The translations under genes and the position numbers were made by a program. A DNA stretch of 63,556 nt. Source: Methylobacterium bullatum (GTDB taxonomy: Bacteria > Pseudomonadota > Alphaproteobacteria > Rhizobiales > Beijerinckiaceae). The notes under the pieces are model-generated. The model made no database searches and was not told the DNA's origin. It saw only the letters and a program-made list of their open reading frames with translations. This document shows positions 42,525-51,593 of the stretch, piece by piece (positions within the stretch are counted from its first letter, which is position 1; the number at the start of each line of letters is the position of its first letter). Where the stretch lies: assembly GCF_014845095.1 (NCBI RefSeq), contig NZ_NKUG01000102.1, positions 1-63,556 on the forward strand, written 5' to 3'.

Positions 42525-43205
42525 TCAGGACGCTTCCACCTCCGGTCGGCTCATCTTCGCGTCGAGCCAGCCCCACAGGGCGCGGATCTCCTCGGCGGCC
42601 CGGCCGCAGGGCGCGTATTCGGTGACGCCGAGGCCGGAGGCCACGGCGTCCTGGTGATCCACCCGGTGCACGATGCTGGGTTCGGCCAGCACGCCCAGCG
42701 AGCGGAGTTGCGCCGCATAGGCATCCGTGCGCGGGGAGGGCGGGGGCGGGCATTGGTTGAGGACGAGGGCCAGCCGGCTCCGCATACCGAGGCCCACGAG
42801 GGTCTGGAGGGTCGGCCTCGCGGCCACGAGGTCGAGCCGCGACGGGCGCACCGGTACGACCACGAGGTCGGCCGTGCGCAGCGCCGGGGCCAGACCCGTG
42901 GCGGTGCCGGCGGTGTCGATGACGACGAGGGGGGTTCCGTTCTCGCGGCAGCCTTCCAGGATCTCGGGCATCTGCCCGATCTCCCAGGCCTGGATGCGCT
43001 CGACGGTCACTCCGTCCTTGCGACGCAGGGCGCCCCAGCCGGCCAGCGACCCCTGCGGATCGAGGTCGAAGGCGATCACGCGTTCGCCGTCCTCCGCCGC
43101 CGCCACGGACAGGGAAGCGGCGAGGCTCGTCTTACCGGTGCCGCCCTTCTGCACGGCCACGGCGACGACGCGGATGCGGCGGTCGTCGGTAGGCTTTTCC
43201 GTCAT
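42525..43205 (-). CDS. ParA family ATPase (orphan)
   Basis: The 226-residue ParA/MinD-like protein has a deviant Walker A (VQKGGTGKTSLAASLSVAAA), an A-prime/Walker B region (VIAFDLDPQGSLAGW and LVVIDTAGTATG) and the VLNQCPPPPSPRTD switch region. There is no helix-turn-helix N-terminus, so it is of the short chromosomal type. No parB-like gene or parS-like repeat was found beside it. Orphan ParAs of this kind position protein complexes such as chemotaxis clusters or carboxysomes, and the cargo here is unknown. Confidence 0.85.
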   Translation of the reverse strand: MTEKPTDDRRIRVVAVAVQKGGTGKTSLAASLSVAAAEDGERVIAFDLDPQGSLAGWGALRRKDGVTVERIQAWEIGQMPEILEGCRENGTPLVVIDTAGTATGLAPALRTADLVVVPVRPSRLDLVAARPTLQTLVGLGMRSRLALVLNQCPPPPSPRTDAYAAQLRSLGVLAEPSIVHRVDHQDAVASGLGVTEYAPCGRAAEEIRALWGWLDAKMSRPEVEAS

Positions 43206-43432
43206 CACGCCGGCCCCCCGACGCGCGGCCCCGGAGTGTCGTCAGGCGCCATGCGACCCGCCTCCGTCACCTCGACCACCCGGTATCGGCTGCGACCGGC
43301 GCGAGCGAGATGGCGACACGCCCGCCGGCTTCAGGGGAGGCCGTATGATAGGAATCGTCTCTCGATCGGACGGAGCGCGGCCCCTCCGATCGATCCGGCC
43401 GGGCATCGCCGGCGCGAGCCCCGAGCCCCGGC

Positions 43433-43840
43433 TCAGAACCGCCCGCGGCGCCGCGCGTCGAGGCTCCACGGACCGGCGCCGGCCGCGGCGAGGTAGAGGA
43501 AGAGGAAGCAGAACAGGATGGCCGCGTCGCCGCCGTTGAGAGCCGGGAACTGGCTCTTGGGCGCATGAGCGATGAAATAGGCGAAGGCCATCTGGCCGGA
43601 GAGAATGAACGCCACCGGCCGCGTGAACAGGCCGAGGACGATCAGCGCGCCGCCGACGATTTCGAGAACGGCCGCGAACCAGAAGAGCGTGAACAGCGCC
43701 GGTGCCACCCCGCCGTCTAGGCGCACGGGGAATCCGAACAGCTTCTGCGTGCCGTGCTCCAGGAACAGGACGCCGGCGACGATGCGCAGGACGCTGAGAA
43801 GCCGGGGGCCCCAGGTTGACGAGATCGCGTTGAGGTTCAT
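43433..43840 (-). CDS. DoxX family membrane protein
   Basis: The 135-residue four-helix membrane protein has the DoxX pattern: RIVAGVLFLEHGTQKLFGFP, EIVGGALIVLGLFTRPVAFI, MAFAYFIAHAP and a final hydrophobic segment. The start is the ATG of MNLNAIS, and an upstream frame extension is not family-like. DoxX proteins are linked to thiosulfate:quinone oxidoreductase, thiol stress and surfactant resistance, but most have no set role. A 9-bp hairpin lies about 100 bp upstream. Confidence 0.82.
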   Translation of the reverse strand: MNLNAISSTWGPRLLSVLRIVAGVLFLEHGTQKLFGFPVRLDGGVAPALFTLFWFAAVLEIVGGALIVLGLFTRPVAFILSGQMAFAYFIAHAPKSQFPALNGGDAAILFCFLFLYLAAAGAGPWSLDARRRGRF

Positions 43841-43940
43841 GCGGAAACAATCTCCGAGGGGGAGGGCCGTGCGTGCGGCCAAGCCTCCGCAATCAGCACG
43901 AAACCCCCTCCGCCGTCGACTCGCCGCGCGTGAGAAAAGT

Positions 43941-43968
43941 CACCGCGGCCTCTTTTGAAGCCGCGGTG
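43941..43968 (-). terminator. Hairpin downstream of cynS (candidate terminator)
   Basis: CACCGCGGC and GCCGCGGTG form a perfect 9-bp stem with a 10-base loop (CTCTTTTGAA), 40 bp after the cynS stop. There is no clear U-tract, so factor-dependent termination or mRNA protection is as likely as classical termination. Confidence 0.5.
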
Positions 43969-44008
43969 CCGCTACAGTCCAGAATGCTTTCGAAGCATGG
44001 CTCCAGAT

Positions 44009-44497
44009 TTACGGCTCCTTGAAGCCGTAATCCGGCACGCCTTCTTCGTTGTCATAATATTTATACGGCAAAAACTTTCCGGACAGGTTCATCTTCACCC
44101 GGTCGCCCTTGTTGTTGGGCTCTCGTTCCATGGTCATGTTGAAATCGATCGCCGACATGATGCCGTCACCGAAATCCTCCTGGATCAGTTCTTTCCAGGT
44201 GGTGCCGTAGACCATCACCAGCTCATAGAAGCGGTAGATCAGCGGGTCGGTGGGCGGCATCTGCGGGATTGAGCCGCGATAGGGCGCCTCGTTCAGCATC
44301 CGCTCCTCGGATTCGGTCAGGCCGAACAGCTCCGCCGCCTTCTTCGCCTGGGCCTTCGGCAGCTTCATCTGCCCCATGCAGGCGGCGGTGATGAGGATCG
44401 GCGAGAGTCCGCCGATCTCGGCCTGGATGTGCTTCCAGGTCCAGCCCTTCTCGCGCTTGATGTCGAGGAGCTTTTCCGTGAGGTCTTCGCGCTTCAT
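44009..44497 (-). CDS. cynS: Cyanate hydratase (cyanase)
   Basis: The 162-residue enzyme converts cyanate and bicarbonate to ammonia and CO2 (via carbamate). Catalytic residues known from E. coli (R96, E99, S122) are present with a constant offset as R89, E92 and S115, in YRFYELVMVYGTTWKELIQE and GDGIMSAIDFNMTM. The N-terminal helical domain (WTWKHIQAEIGG, ITAACMGQMKL) and the C-terminal dimer domain ending DYGFKEP are complete. GGAG precedes the ATG. It is the last gene of the cynABDS operon, 61 bp after cynD. It supplies nitrogen and detoxifies cyanate. Confidence 0.97.
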   Translation of the reverse strand: MKREDLTEKLLDIKREKGWTWKHIQAEIGGLSPILITAACMGQMKLPKAQAKKAAELFGLTESEERMLNEAPYRGSIPQMPPTDPLIYRFYELVMVYGTTWKELIQEDFGDGIMSAIDFNMTMEREPNNKGDRVKMNLSGKFLPYKYYDNEEGVPDYGFKEP

Positions 44498-44558
44498 GTG
44501 AGGTCTCCGATGAAGGAAGGTGGGTGAGAGGCGGCGCGCGGATCTGACAGGCGCCGAT

Positions 44559-45521
44559 CTAGGAGGCGGCGGGGACGGGGATCGGCTCCGGCCCGTCCGA
44601 ACCCGGCCGCACCACGGGCGGGTGGCGCTGGTCGTAGCCGGCCGGCATGGCGTCCCGCAGGCTCTTCGAGCGGCTGACGAGGAAGTCCATCAGGTGGTTG
44701 CGCAGGGCGTAATAGCCCGGCGCGTGATGGAGGTTCGCGCGCTCGCGGCGCTTGGGCAGCGGGTTCTCGACGATCTCCGCCACCTTGGCCTCGGGGCCGT
44801 TGGTCATCAGCACGATGCGGTCGGCGAGGTAGATCGACTCGTCGACATCGTGGGTGATCATGAAGACGGTCTGGCCGGTCTCGATGCAGATGCGGCGCAC
44901 CTCGTCCTGCAGGGTGCCCCGCGTGAGCGCGTCCAGCGCCGAGAACGGCTCGTCCATGAGCAGGATCTTGGGCTCGATGGCCAGCGCCCTGGCGATGCCG
45001 ACACGCTGCTTCATGCCGCCCGAGAGTTCGGACGGGCGCTTATGCTCGGAGCCGGCGAGTCCCACCGTGGCGATGGCCTTGCGGGCGCGCTCCTCCACCT
45101 CGGCGCGGGACGCCTTGCGCCAGCGCGAGGAGACCGCATAGGCGACGTTGCCGAGCACCGTGCGCCAGGGCAGCAGGGCATGGCCCTGGAAGATCACGGC
45201 CCGGTCGAGGCTGGTTCCCTCGATCGCCTGCCCGTCGACGATGACGACGCCCTCGCTCGGCGCCTCCAGCCCGGCCAGGATGTTGAGCACCGTGGTCTTG
45301 CCGCAGCCGGAATGGCCGATCATGCAGACGAACTCGCCCCGCCGCATGGGCAGCCACAGGTTCTCGAACACGGTGTTTGGCTTGCCGCCGGGGGCGGGAT
45401 AGCGCCGGGCGATCCCCTCGATGGAGATGAACTTTTCGGAGGACGACATGCGGCTGGTCCCGGCGGCGGGGTCGGGAGCGGCGCTCGCGGAGCGCCGCGC
45501 GAAAGGGATGAGCTTGCTCAT
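44559..45521 (-). CDS. cynD: Cyanate/nitrate-type ABC transporter ATP-binding protein
   Basis: This 320-residue ATPase is of the NrtD/CynD/SsuB family, with Walker A GHSGCGKTT, the Q-loop in VIFQGHALLPW, the signature LSGGMKQRVGIARALAIEP, Walker B ILLMDEPFSALD and the H-loop FMITHDVDES. An N-terminal extension of about 25 residues precedes the domain, and a C-terminal tail of about 50 residues (YYALRNHLMDFL and on) follows, as in nitrate-type importers. It lies 9 bp after the permease gene. Neighbouring cynS makes cyanate the likely substrate. Confidence 0.9.
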   Translation of the reverse strand: MSKLIPFARRSASAAPDPAAGTSRMSSSEKFISIEGIARRYPAPGGKPNTVFENLWLPMRRGEFVCMIGHSGCGKTTVLNILAGLEAPSEGVVIVDGQAIEGTSLDRAVIFQGHALLPWRTVLGNVAYAVSSRWRKASRAEVEERARKAIATVGLAGSEHKRPSELSGGMKQRVGIARALAIEPKILLMDEPFSALDALTRGTLQDEVRRICIETGQTVFMITHDVDESIYLADRIVLMTNGPEAKVAEIVENPLPKRRERANLHHAPGYYALRNHLMDFLVSRSKSLRDAMPAGYDQRHPPVVRPGSDGPEPIPVPAAS

Positions 45522-45530
45522 GGCGCGGCC

Positions 45531-46370
45531 TCACTCGGGGAAGGTGACGAGGCGCTGCGCCCGGGCGAGCAACTGGTCGAGGATCATGCCCACGAGGCCG
45601 ATGACCAGGATCGAGACGATCACATTGGTGATCGAGAGGTTGTTCCACTCGTTCCACACGAAGTAGCCGATGCCGGTTCCACCCACGAGCATCTCGGCCG
45701 CCACGATCACGAGCCAGGCGATGCCGATGGAGATGCGCATGCCGGTGAGGATCGTCGGGGCGGCGGCCGGCAGGATCACCGTGAAGGCGCGCCGGATCGG
45801 CCCGACCTCCAGGGTCCGGGCGACGTTGAGCCATTCCTTGCGCGTTCCGGCGACGCCGAAGGCGGTGTTGATCAGCATCGGCCAGAGCGAGCAGATGAAG
45901 ATCACGAAGATCGCCGACAGGCTCGAATCCTTGATCGTGTAGAGGGCGAGCGGCATCCAGGCGAGCGGCGAGACCGGCTTCAGGAGCTGGATGAAGGGGT
46001 CGAGCGCCCGGCCCATCAGCGGCGACATGCCGATGAGGAAGCCGATGGGGATGGCCACCAGCACCGCGAGACCGTAGCCCAGCGCCACCCGGCCGATGGA
46101 ATAGGCGAGCTGGATGCCGAGCCCCTTGTCGTTGGGGCCGCGATCGTAGAACGGGTCCTTCAGGTGCTTCCAGGCGGTGGCGGCGACGTCGAGGGGCCCC
46201 GGCATCGCCGACTTGCCGGTTGTGGCGCTCGCACCCATGAGGGCCGCGTATTCCGGGTCCATGGCTTCGGTCTTGGCGACCCCGCCCACCGCGATCTGCC
46301 AGAGCAGCAGGAAGGCGGCGAGGACGGCCAGGGAGACGATGCCGGCGCGGAGCGAGAGTGAGGCCTTCAT
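45531..46370 (-). CDS. cynB: Cyanate/nitrate-type ABC transporter permease
   Basis: The 279-residue inner-membrane permease has a first helix near residues 10-30, a periplasmic stretch, and a BPD_transp_1 domain with about five further helices. The EAA-type loop is around GTRKEWLNVARTLEVGPIRR, followed by VILPAAAPTILTGMRISIGI. It starts 3 bp after the binding-protein stop. It belongs to the NrtB/CynB/SsuC family. Confidence 0.9.
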   Translation of the reverse strand: MKASLSLRAGIVSLAVLAAFLLLWQIAVGGVAKTEAMDPEYAALMGASATTGKSAMPGPLDVAATAWKHLKDPFYDRGPNDKGLGIQLAYSIGRVALGYGLAVLVAIPIGFLIGMSPLMGRALDPFIQLLKPVSPLAWMPLALYTIKDSSLSAIFVIFICSLWPMLINTAFGVAGTRKEWLNVARTLEVGPIRRAFTVILPAAAPTILTGMRISIGIAWLVIVAAEMLVGGTGIGYFVWNEWNNLSITNVIVSILVIGLVGMILDQLLARAQRLVTFPE

Positions 46371-46373
46371 GGC

Positions 46374-47735
46374 TCAGCCCGCCCGCTTGATGGCGAAGGA
46401 GTTCAGGTACTCTTCGGGCTTGGCCGGATCGAAGGCCTTGCCCATCACCGAGAAGGATTTCGACGTGGCGGTCGGCGGGGTGAGGCCGGCCTCCTTCATC
46501 AGCCGGGCTGCGTCGGTGGCGAGATAGACCTTCTCGGCCACCGCCTTGTAGTCGACATCGCCCTTGATCTGACCCCAGCGCTTCATCTGGGTCATGATCC
46601 AGACCGCGAAGGACGACCACGGGAAGGCGTCGAAGTCGACGCGGTCCGGCACCTTGCGGACATTACCGAGGCCGTCGGCGAAGGTTCCGGTGAGCACCTG
46701 TTCCACCACCGTCACCGGCTGGTTGAGGTAGTTGGCCGGCGCGATCTGCGCGGCGATCTCCTTGCGGTTCTCGATCTTCGAGGCGTAGGCCGTCGCCTCG
46801 ATCACGGCGCGGAGGAGGGCGGCGTAGGTGTTCGGGGTCTGGGTGACGAAATCCTGCGAGGCCGCGAAGGCGCAGCACGGGTGCCGGTCCCAGATCTCCT
46901 TCGACAGGATGTGGATGAAGCCGACGCCATCATAGACCGCGCGCTGGTTCACCGGGTCGGGGGCGAGGAACCCGTCGATGTTGTCGGCCCGCAGGTTCGC
47001 GACCATGTCCGGCGGCGGGACGGCGCGGATCTGCACGTCGGTATCGGGGTCGATCCCGGCTTCCGCGAGGTAGTAGCGCAGCAGGTAATTGTGCATCGAA
47101 TAGTCGAAGGGCACCGCGAGCTTGAAGCCCTTCCAGCTTTTCGGGTCGCGCCGGTCCTTGTGCTTCATCGCCAGGGTGATCGCCTGGCCGTTGACGTTCT
47201 CCACCGCCGGCATCGTGTAGGGAACGGGGTTCGATCCGACGCCGAGCGAGATGGCGATGGGCATCGGCGCCAGCATGTGGGCGGCGTCGTATTCCTTGTT
47301 CAGGGTCTTGTCGCGGATCACCGCCCAGCCGGCGGTCTTCACCACCTCCACGTTCAGCCCCTGCTTCTCGTAGAAGCCCATGGGTTTCGCCATGATGATC
47401 GGCGTGGCGCAGGTGATCGGGATGAAGCCGACCTTGAGATCGGTCTTCTCGGGCTTCGCCCCTTGCGCGAAGGCCTCGGCCACGAATTTCGTGGGCAAGA
47501 ACTGGCTGACGGCGGCCAGCGCCGTCGCCGCGCCGACGCTCCTGAGGAAGGCGCGCCGCTGGGCATCCTCGGGGAACAGGGCCCGCATCACCGCGCCTTC
47601 GACGGCCCGCGTGATCGCGGCGTCGCCGGACAAGGCTTCGGCGTCGTGCGCGGCTTGATCGCGATGGTTTCCGCAGGAGCAGCCGCCGCGCTTCAAGGTC
47701 AGCCGGGCGTTGAACGGATCGTCGAAGAGCGCCAT
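46374..47735 (-). CDS. cynA: NrtA/CynA-type ABC transporter substrate-binding protein (Tat-exported)
   Basis: The 453-residue binding protein has an internal twin-arginine signal at R60-R61 (QRRAFLRSVGAATALAAVSQ) after a 58-residue leader. The leader holds a CSCGNH motif. The mature part has the NrtA/CmpA fold: VGFIPITCATPIIMAKPMGF, EYDAAHMLAPMPIAISLGVG and DGFLAPDPVNQRA. It is the first gene of the operon, about 25 bp after the predicted sigma-54 transcription start. Substrate cyanate is inferred from cynS; nitrate or bicarbonate are alternatives for this family. Confidence 0.88.
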   Translation of the reverse strand: MALFDDPFNARLTLKRGGCSCGNHRDQAAHDAEALSGDAAITRAVEGAVMRALFPEDAQRRAFLRSVGAATALAAVSQFLPTKFVAEAFAQGAKPEKTDLKVGFIPITCATPIIMAKPMGFYEKQGLNVEVVKTAGWAVIRDKTLNKEYDAAHMLAPMPIAISLGVGSNPVPYTMPAVENVNGQAITLAMKHKDRRDPKSWKGFKLAVPFDYSMHNYLLRYYLAEAGIDPDTDVQIRAVPPPDMVANLRADNIDGFLAPDPVNQRAVYDGVGFIHILSKEIWDRHPCCAFAASQDFVTQTPNTYAALLRAVIEATAYASKIENRKEIAAQIAPANYLNQPVTVVEQVLTGTFADGLGNVRKVPDRVDFDAFPWSSFAVWIMTQMKRWGQIKGDVDYKAVAEKVYLATDAARLMKEAGLTPPTATSKSFSVMGKAFDPAKPEEYLNSFAIKRAG

Positions 47736-47770
47736 GTCGCGGACCTTTCTGCGGAGACGCTCTCTTCATG

Positions 47771-47785
47771 GCAAACGCTGTGCCA
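47771..47785 (-). promoter_or_regulatory. Sigma-54 (RpoN) promoter of the cynABDS operon
   Basis: On the minus strand TGGCAC-AGCGT-TTGC matches the -24/-12 consensus exactly. The predicted start near 47760 gives a leader of about 25 bases to cynA. The divergent gene encodes a sigma-54 activator, so promoter and activator are side by side. Confidence 0.85.
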
Positions 47786-47840
47786 GCCGCAATTCCGATA
47801 AAAAGCGTAGCCTAAACAAAGGTTTGAGATAAAGACGCAC

Positions 47841-47893
47841 GCTACGAAATATCGTCGATTACGGTTTTTCGTGACCTGTGCTACGAAATATCG
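47841..47893. promoter_or_regulatory. Direct repeats between cynA and the activator gene (candidate activator sites)
   Basis: GCTACGAAATATCG occurs at 47841-47854 and again at 47880-47893. The first copy extends to ACGA-AATA-TCGT, a short dyad. They lie about 57-108 bp upstream of the cyn promoter and directly before the activator start. This suits enhancer binding plus autoregulation by the CynF-like protein. Confidence 0.55.
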
Positions 47894-47895
47894 CG

Positions 47896-49812
47896 ATGGA
47901 AAGATCAGTCGCGCCGCCCGCCTCGCCTTATGGCCCCGCCTTCGACAGGGCGGCGGAGGCGATGCTGGTGCTCGATCCGGTGGCCGACGAGATCCGGGAC
48001 GCCAACCCGGCCGCCGCGCGCCTGCTCGGCTACGATCCCGATGTCCTGCGGGGCATGCGCGTCACCGGCCTCCATCCCGACCAGGTGCCGACGCTGATCG
48101 TCTTCACCCAGGCCGTGCAGGCGCGGGGCCGCGACTGGACCCACGCCCTCTCGCCGAGGCACGCCGAGGGGCACGGCCTCCATGTGGAATATAGCGGGAC
48201 GATCCTGCCGGGTGAGCCGGCGCTCCTCCTCGTCAGCCTGTTCGACCTCGACGAGCGTCGCCGCCGCCTCGTGGATACGGAGGCCGATGCGCATATGCGG
48301 GCCGGCCTGTCCGAGTGGCAGCGGATGGAGCGGATCTTTCGCGATATCGAGCGCGAGAACCAGCTGATCCTGCGCGCGGCCGGCGAGGGCATCTACGGGG
48401 TCAATGCCGAGGGCATCACCACCTTCATCAACCCGGCGGCCGAGCGGATGCTGGGCTGGGACGCGGCCGATCTCGTCGGGCGCGACATGCATGCCACCGT
48501 CCACCACAGCCACCCGGATGGCTGCCATTACCCGCACCAGGATTGCCCGATCTACGCCGCCTTCCGCGACGGGGCCGTGCATCAGGTCGACACCGAGGTG
48601 TTCTGGCGCCGGGACGGCGCCCCGATCTTCGTGGAATACACCTCGACGCCGATCCGCGACCGGGGCCGGCTCCTCGGCGCGGTCATCGTGTTCCGCGACA
48701 TCAGCCAGCGGCGGGAGGCCGACGAGCGCCTGCGCCAGGCACTGGCGGAGGTCGATTCCCTGCGCCAGCGCCTGGAGCTCGAGAACGCCTATCTGCGCGA
48801 GGAAATCCGCGAGGGCGGGCACCACCAGGGCATCATCGGCCGTTCTCCGGCCATCGAGGCGACCCTCCGGCAGATCGACCTCGTGGCCGGCACCGACGCC
48901 ACCGTCCTCGTCACCGGCGAATCCGGCACCGGCAAGGAGCTCATCGCCCGCGCCATCCACGAGGCGAGCCGCCGCCGGGACCGACCCCTGATCCGGGTGA
49001 ACTGCGCGGCGATCCCGCGCGAGCTGTTCGAGAGCGAGTTCTTCGGCCACGCCAAGGGCGCCTTCACCGGCGCCCTGCGCGACCGGGTCGGGCGGTTCGA
49101 GCTCGCCGATGGCGGCACCCTGTTTCTCGACGAGGTCGGGGAAATCCCCATCGACCTGCAGGGCAAGCTCCTGCGCGTGCTGCAGGAGCGGCAATTCGAG
49201 AGGGTCGGCGAGGAGCGGACCCGCCTCGTCGACGTTCGCCTCGTGGCCGCCACCAACCGCGACCTCAAGGCTGAGGTGAAGCGGGGGCGCTTCCGCGAGG
49301 ATCTCTACTTCCGCCTCAACGTCTTCCCCATCGCGGCCGTGCCCCTGCGCGAGCGGCCCGAGGATATTCCCCTCATCGCCCAGCACTTCCTGAAGGGCGT
49401 GGCCCGGCGCCTCGCCATGCCCGACCTGCGTCTCACGGAAGGCGATGTCCGCCGCCTCGCGCGCTACGACTGGCCCGGCAATGTCCGCGAGCTGGAGAAC
49501 ATCGTCGAGCGGGCGGCGATCCTGGCCGTGCGCGGGCGGTTGCGGTTCGACCTGCCCGAAGCCGAGGGCAGCGGTCCCGTCGAGGGGCGGCGCCCGCAGG
49601 GCGAGGTCGTGACCGGCGCCACCCCTGCCACCGAGGCCGAGCGGAGGGCACGCGACCGGGCCGACATCTCGGCCGCCCTGGTCTTGAGCAAGGGCCGCGT
49701 CTTCGGGGCCGGAGGGGCGGCCGAACTGCTCGGCGTCAAGCCGACGACGCTCGCCTCCCGCATCAAAGTGCATGGCCTGACGGGGGTCGGCCGGTCGGGC
49801 GGCGGAGCCTGA
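47896..49812 (+). CDS. PAS domain sigma-54-dependent activator (CynF-like)
   Basis: The 638-residue regulator has two PAS domains (about 10-115 and 150-270), the second with a His/Cys-rich [20 protein letters not shown] loop. A short coiled coil leads to an AAA+ domain with Walker A GESGTGKE, the sigma-54 contact loop GAFTGA, Walker [13 protein letters not shown] and the R-finger region. A Fis-type helix-turn-helix is at the C-terminus ([20 protein letters not shown]). I start at the ATG of MERSVAPP, and a GTG six codons earlier is possible. It is divergent from cynABDS, which has a sigma-54 promoter. In a cyanotrophic Pseudomonas, cynF has the same place and type. The PAS ligand is unknown. 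Confidence 0.9.
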   Translation: MERSVAPPASPYGPAFDRAAEAMLVLDPVADEIRDANPAAARLLGYDPDVLRGMRVTGLHPDQVPTLIVFTQAVQARGRDWTHALSPRHAEGHGLHVEYSGTILPGEPALLLVSLFDLDERRRRLVDTEADAHMRAGLSEWQRMERIFRDIERENQLILRAAGEGIYGVNAEGITTFINPAAERMLGWDAADLVGRDMHATVHHSHPDGCHYPHQDCPIYAAFRDGAVHQVDTEVFWRRDGAPIFVEYTSTPIRDRGRLLGAVIVFRDISQRREADERLRQALAEVDSLRQRLELENAYLREEIREGGHHQGIIGRSPAIEATLRQIDLVAGTDATVLVTGESGTGKELIARAIHEASRRRDRPLIRVNCAAIPRELFESEFFGHAKGAFTGALRDRVGRFELADGGTLFLDEVGEIPIDLQGKLLRVLQERQFERVGEERTRLVDVRLVAATNRDLKAEVKRGRFREDLYFRLNVFPIAAVPLRERPEDIPLIAQHFLKGVARRLAMPDLRLTEGDVRRLARYDWPGNVRELENIVERAAILAVRGRLRFDLPEAEGSGPVEGRRPQGEVVTGATPATEAERRARDRADISAALVLSKGRVFGAGGAAELLGVKPTTLASRIKVHGLTGVGRSGGGA

Positions 49813-49953
49813 TCCGATCCGCCTCACTCGCCTTGCGTGTAATGGCTGTGGACCGAGTTGTTGATGCAGGATATTGAATCGAATTCTCTCGATCGTGAAA
49901 GCTTCGCCTGAAGACTCGCCAGCATAGGAAGGCTCGACGCAACAAGGAATGCG

Positions 49954-50529
49954 ATGAGCGACAGGCGGTCGGAGGCGCGATACAAGGTCATCCTGCCAGC
50001 TCTTTGCTGGGGGCGGCATCGGCAGAATTTCTATGCGGTCACCGACGATCTCTCCTCGGACGGAATTCGTTTCAAATCCTCGGTCGTGCCCGCCGTCGAT
50101 GAGCGACTGACCTGCAGTATCCGCCATGCCGGATCTATCGAAGCCATCGTCGTGCGAGCGGAGACATCCGCTTTCGCCATACGGGTTCTGAGCGCCGACC
50201 ATCCCCTCGGGCTCGTGGTGCAGAGCCTCCTCAGCGTCGCGAAATCGCAAAATCCCCCACCCCTGGTGACACGCGCCTTTCCGCGCATCGTGCCGGAAAT
50301 CCAGGACGTGCTGGTCACGACCGAGGCCGGATCGATGCTGCCGGGCCGTGTCATCAACATCTCGGCATCGGGGGTCGCCGTCTCCATGGAAGAACCCCTC
50401 GACGTCGGCACGCTGATCGTCATCGGCAGGACCAGGGCCAAGGTCGCCCGCCGGTTCGACAACGGCATCGGCGCGGCCTTCCTCTCGCCGCTCCACGCGG
50501 ACGCGGTCGGCCCGCATGTCGTGCTCTGA
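49954..50529 (+). CDS. PilZ domain protein (two PilZ-like repeats)
   Basis: The 191-residue protein starts with the c-di-GMP-binding pattern RRSEARYK followed, 25 residues on, by LSSDGIRF (RxxxR and D/NxSxxG type). A second, weaker copy begins at RAFPRI and INISASGVAVSME. Two tandem PilZ domains in one small protein suggest a c-di-GMP receptor without an output domain. The window also has an HD-GYP protein at 57185, but no direct link. There is a single-gene gap on each side, and it converges with the LysR gene. Confidence 0.82.
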   Translation: MSDRRSEARYKVILPALCWGRHRQNFYAVTDDLSSDGIRFKSSVVPAVDERLTCSIRHAGSIEAIVVRAETSAFAIRVLSADHPLGLVVQSLLSVAKSQNPPPLVTRAFPRIVPEIQDVLVTTEAGSMLPGRVINISASGVAVSMEEPLDVGTLIVIGRTRAKVARRFDNGIGAAFLSPLHADAVGPHVVL

Positions 50530-50537
50530 TCGCGGCC

Positions 50538-51464
50538 TCAGGGCTGTACGGCGGCTCCGTTCGACCAGGGGGCCGCCGCGAACCGGGCCGCCAGGAAGGC
50601 AATGAGTGCGAGGACGCGGGCGGGGCGCGGGTCGCCCGGCGGCGTGACCAGATGCAGGGCGATGGGCGGCAGGTCCCAACCGTGCAGCACCCGTTCGAGC
50701 CGCCCAGCCCGAAGATCCTCCCAGACCATGAAATCCGGTTGGACGGCGAAACCGAGTCCGGCGCGAAGGGCGGGGGTCAGGGCGTCGGCATTGTTGGCCC
50801 GCAGCGGCCCGGCAGGGACGATGGCCGCTTCCTCGCCCTCGCGGCTGGTGAAGATCCAGCGGTCTGGGCTCGGCAGGTAGGCGTAGCCGAGGCAGGGATG
50901 GCGGGCGAGGTCGCGCGGATGCTCCGGCCGGCCATGCCGGTCGAGATAATCCGGCGATGCCACGAGGGCGCGGTTCACGAGGCAGAGGCGCCGCGCCCGC
51001 AGGGAGGAATCCGCCAGCGCGGCGATGCGCAGGCCGATATCGAAGCCCCCGCCCACGAGATCGACCAACGCATCGCTGAGATGGAGATCCACCGAGACTT
51101 CCGGATACTGGCCCAGGAAATCCGGAAGGATCGGGGCGACGTGGAGGATCCCGAACGACATGGGGGCGGCGAGCCTCACCATGCCGCGCGGAACCGATGA
51201 CGAGGCCGTGGCCTGGGCTTCCGCCGCTTCACCCTCCGCGAGGATGCGCGCGGCCCCCTCCCGCGCCGCATGGCCAAGTTCCGTCAGGGCGATCTTGCGT
51301 GAGGTCCGATGGAACAGGCGGCCGCCGATCCGGCCTTCGAGGCGGGTGATCGCCTTGGAGACCGTGGCCTTCGACAGGCCGAGTTCATCCGCCGCCCGCC
51401 CGAATGCACCCGTCTCCGCGACTTTGGCGAAGATCGCCCAGGCTTCGAAATCCGGCAGTTTCAT
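50538..51464 (-). CDS. LysR-family transcriptional regulator
   Basis: The 308-residue regulator has an N-terminal winged helix (residues 5-62: [40 protein letters not shown]) and a C-terminal effector-binding domain (about 90-295). It is divergent from a VOC ring-cleaving dioxygenase gene followed by an alpha/beta hydrolase. A 31-bp operator-like site starts 8 bp before its ATG. The gene set resembles quinone- or catechol-responsive systems, so the effector may be a quinone or hydroquinone. Confidence 0.9.
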   Translation of the reverse strand: MKLPDFEAWAIFAKVAETGAFGRAADELGLSKATVSKAITRLEGRIGGRLFHRTSRKIALTELGHAAREGAARILAEGEAAEAQATASSSVPRGMVRLAAPMSFGILHVAPILPDFLGQYPEVSVDLHLSDALVDLVGGGFDIGLRIAALADSSLRARRLCLVNRALVASPDYLDRHGRPEHPRDLARHPCLGYAYLPSPDRWIFTSREGEEAAIVPAGPLRANNADALTPALRAGLGFAVQPDFMVWEDLRAGRLERVLHGWDLPPIALHLVTPPGDPRPARVLALIAFLAARFAAAPWSNGAAVQP

Positions 51465-51471
51465 AGGCGCA

Positions 51472-51502
51472 TTTCCAGAAACGATAGGTTTCCATCGTTT
51501 CT
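51472..51502. promoter_or_regulatory. Candidate LysR operator between LysR and VOC dioxygenase genes
   Basis: TTTCCA is followed by GAAACGAT, the 8-bp spacer AGGTTTCC and ATCGTTTC, a perfect 8-bp inverted repeat. It lies 8 bp before the LysR start and about 90 bp before the dioxygenase start, the usual site for LysR autoregulation. The sequence recurs with two mismatches at 14896-14926 upstream of the pirin gene. Confidence 0.7.
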
Positions 51503-51593
51503 GTTTTCATGCGGCATGCCAAGCCCCAGATTGTCGTCATCACGAAGCGGCGCGGTGGCCATCCACCGGCCAGCGCGTCCGGGAGACACGATC

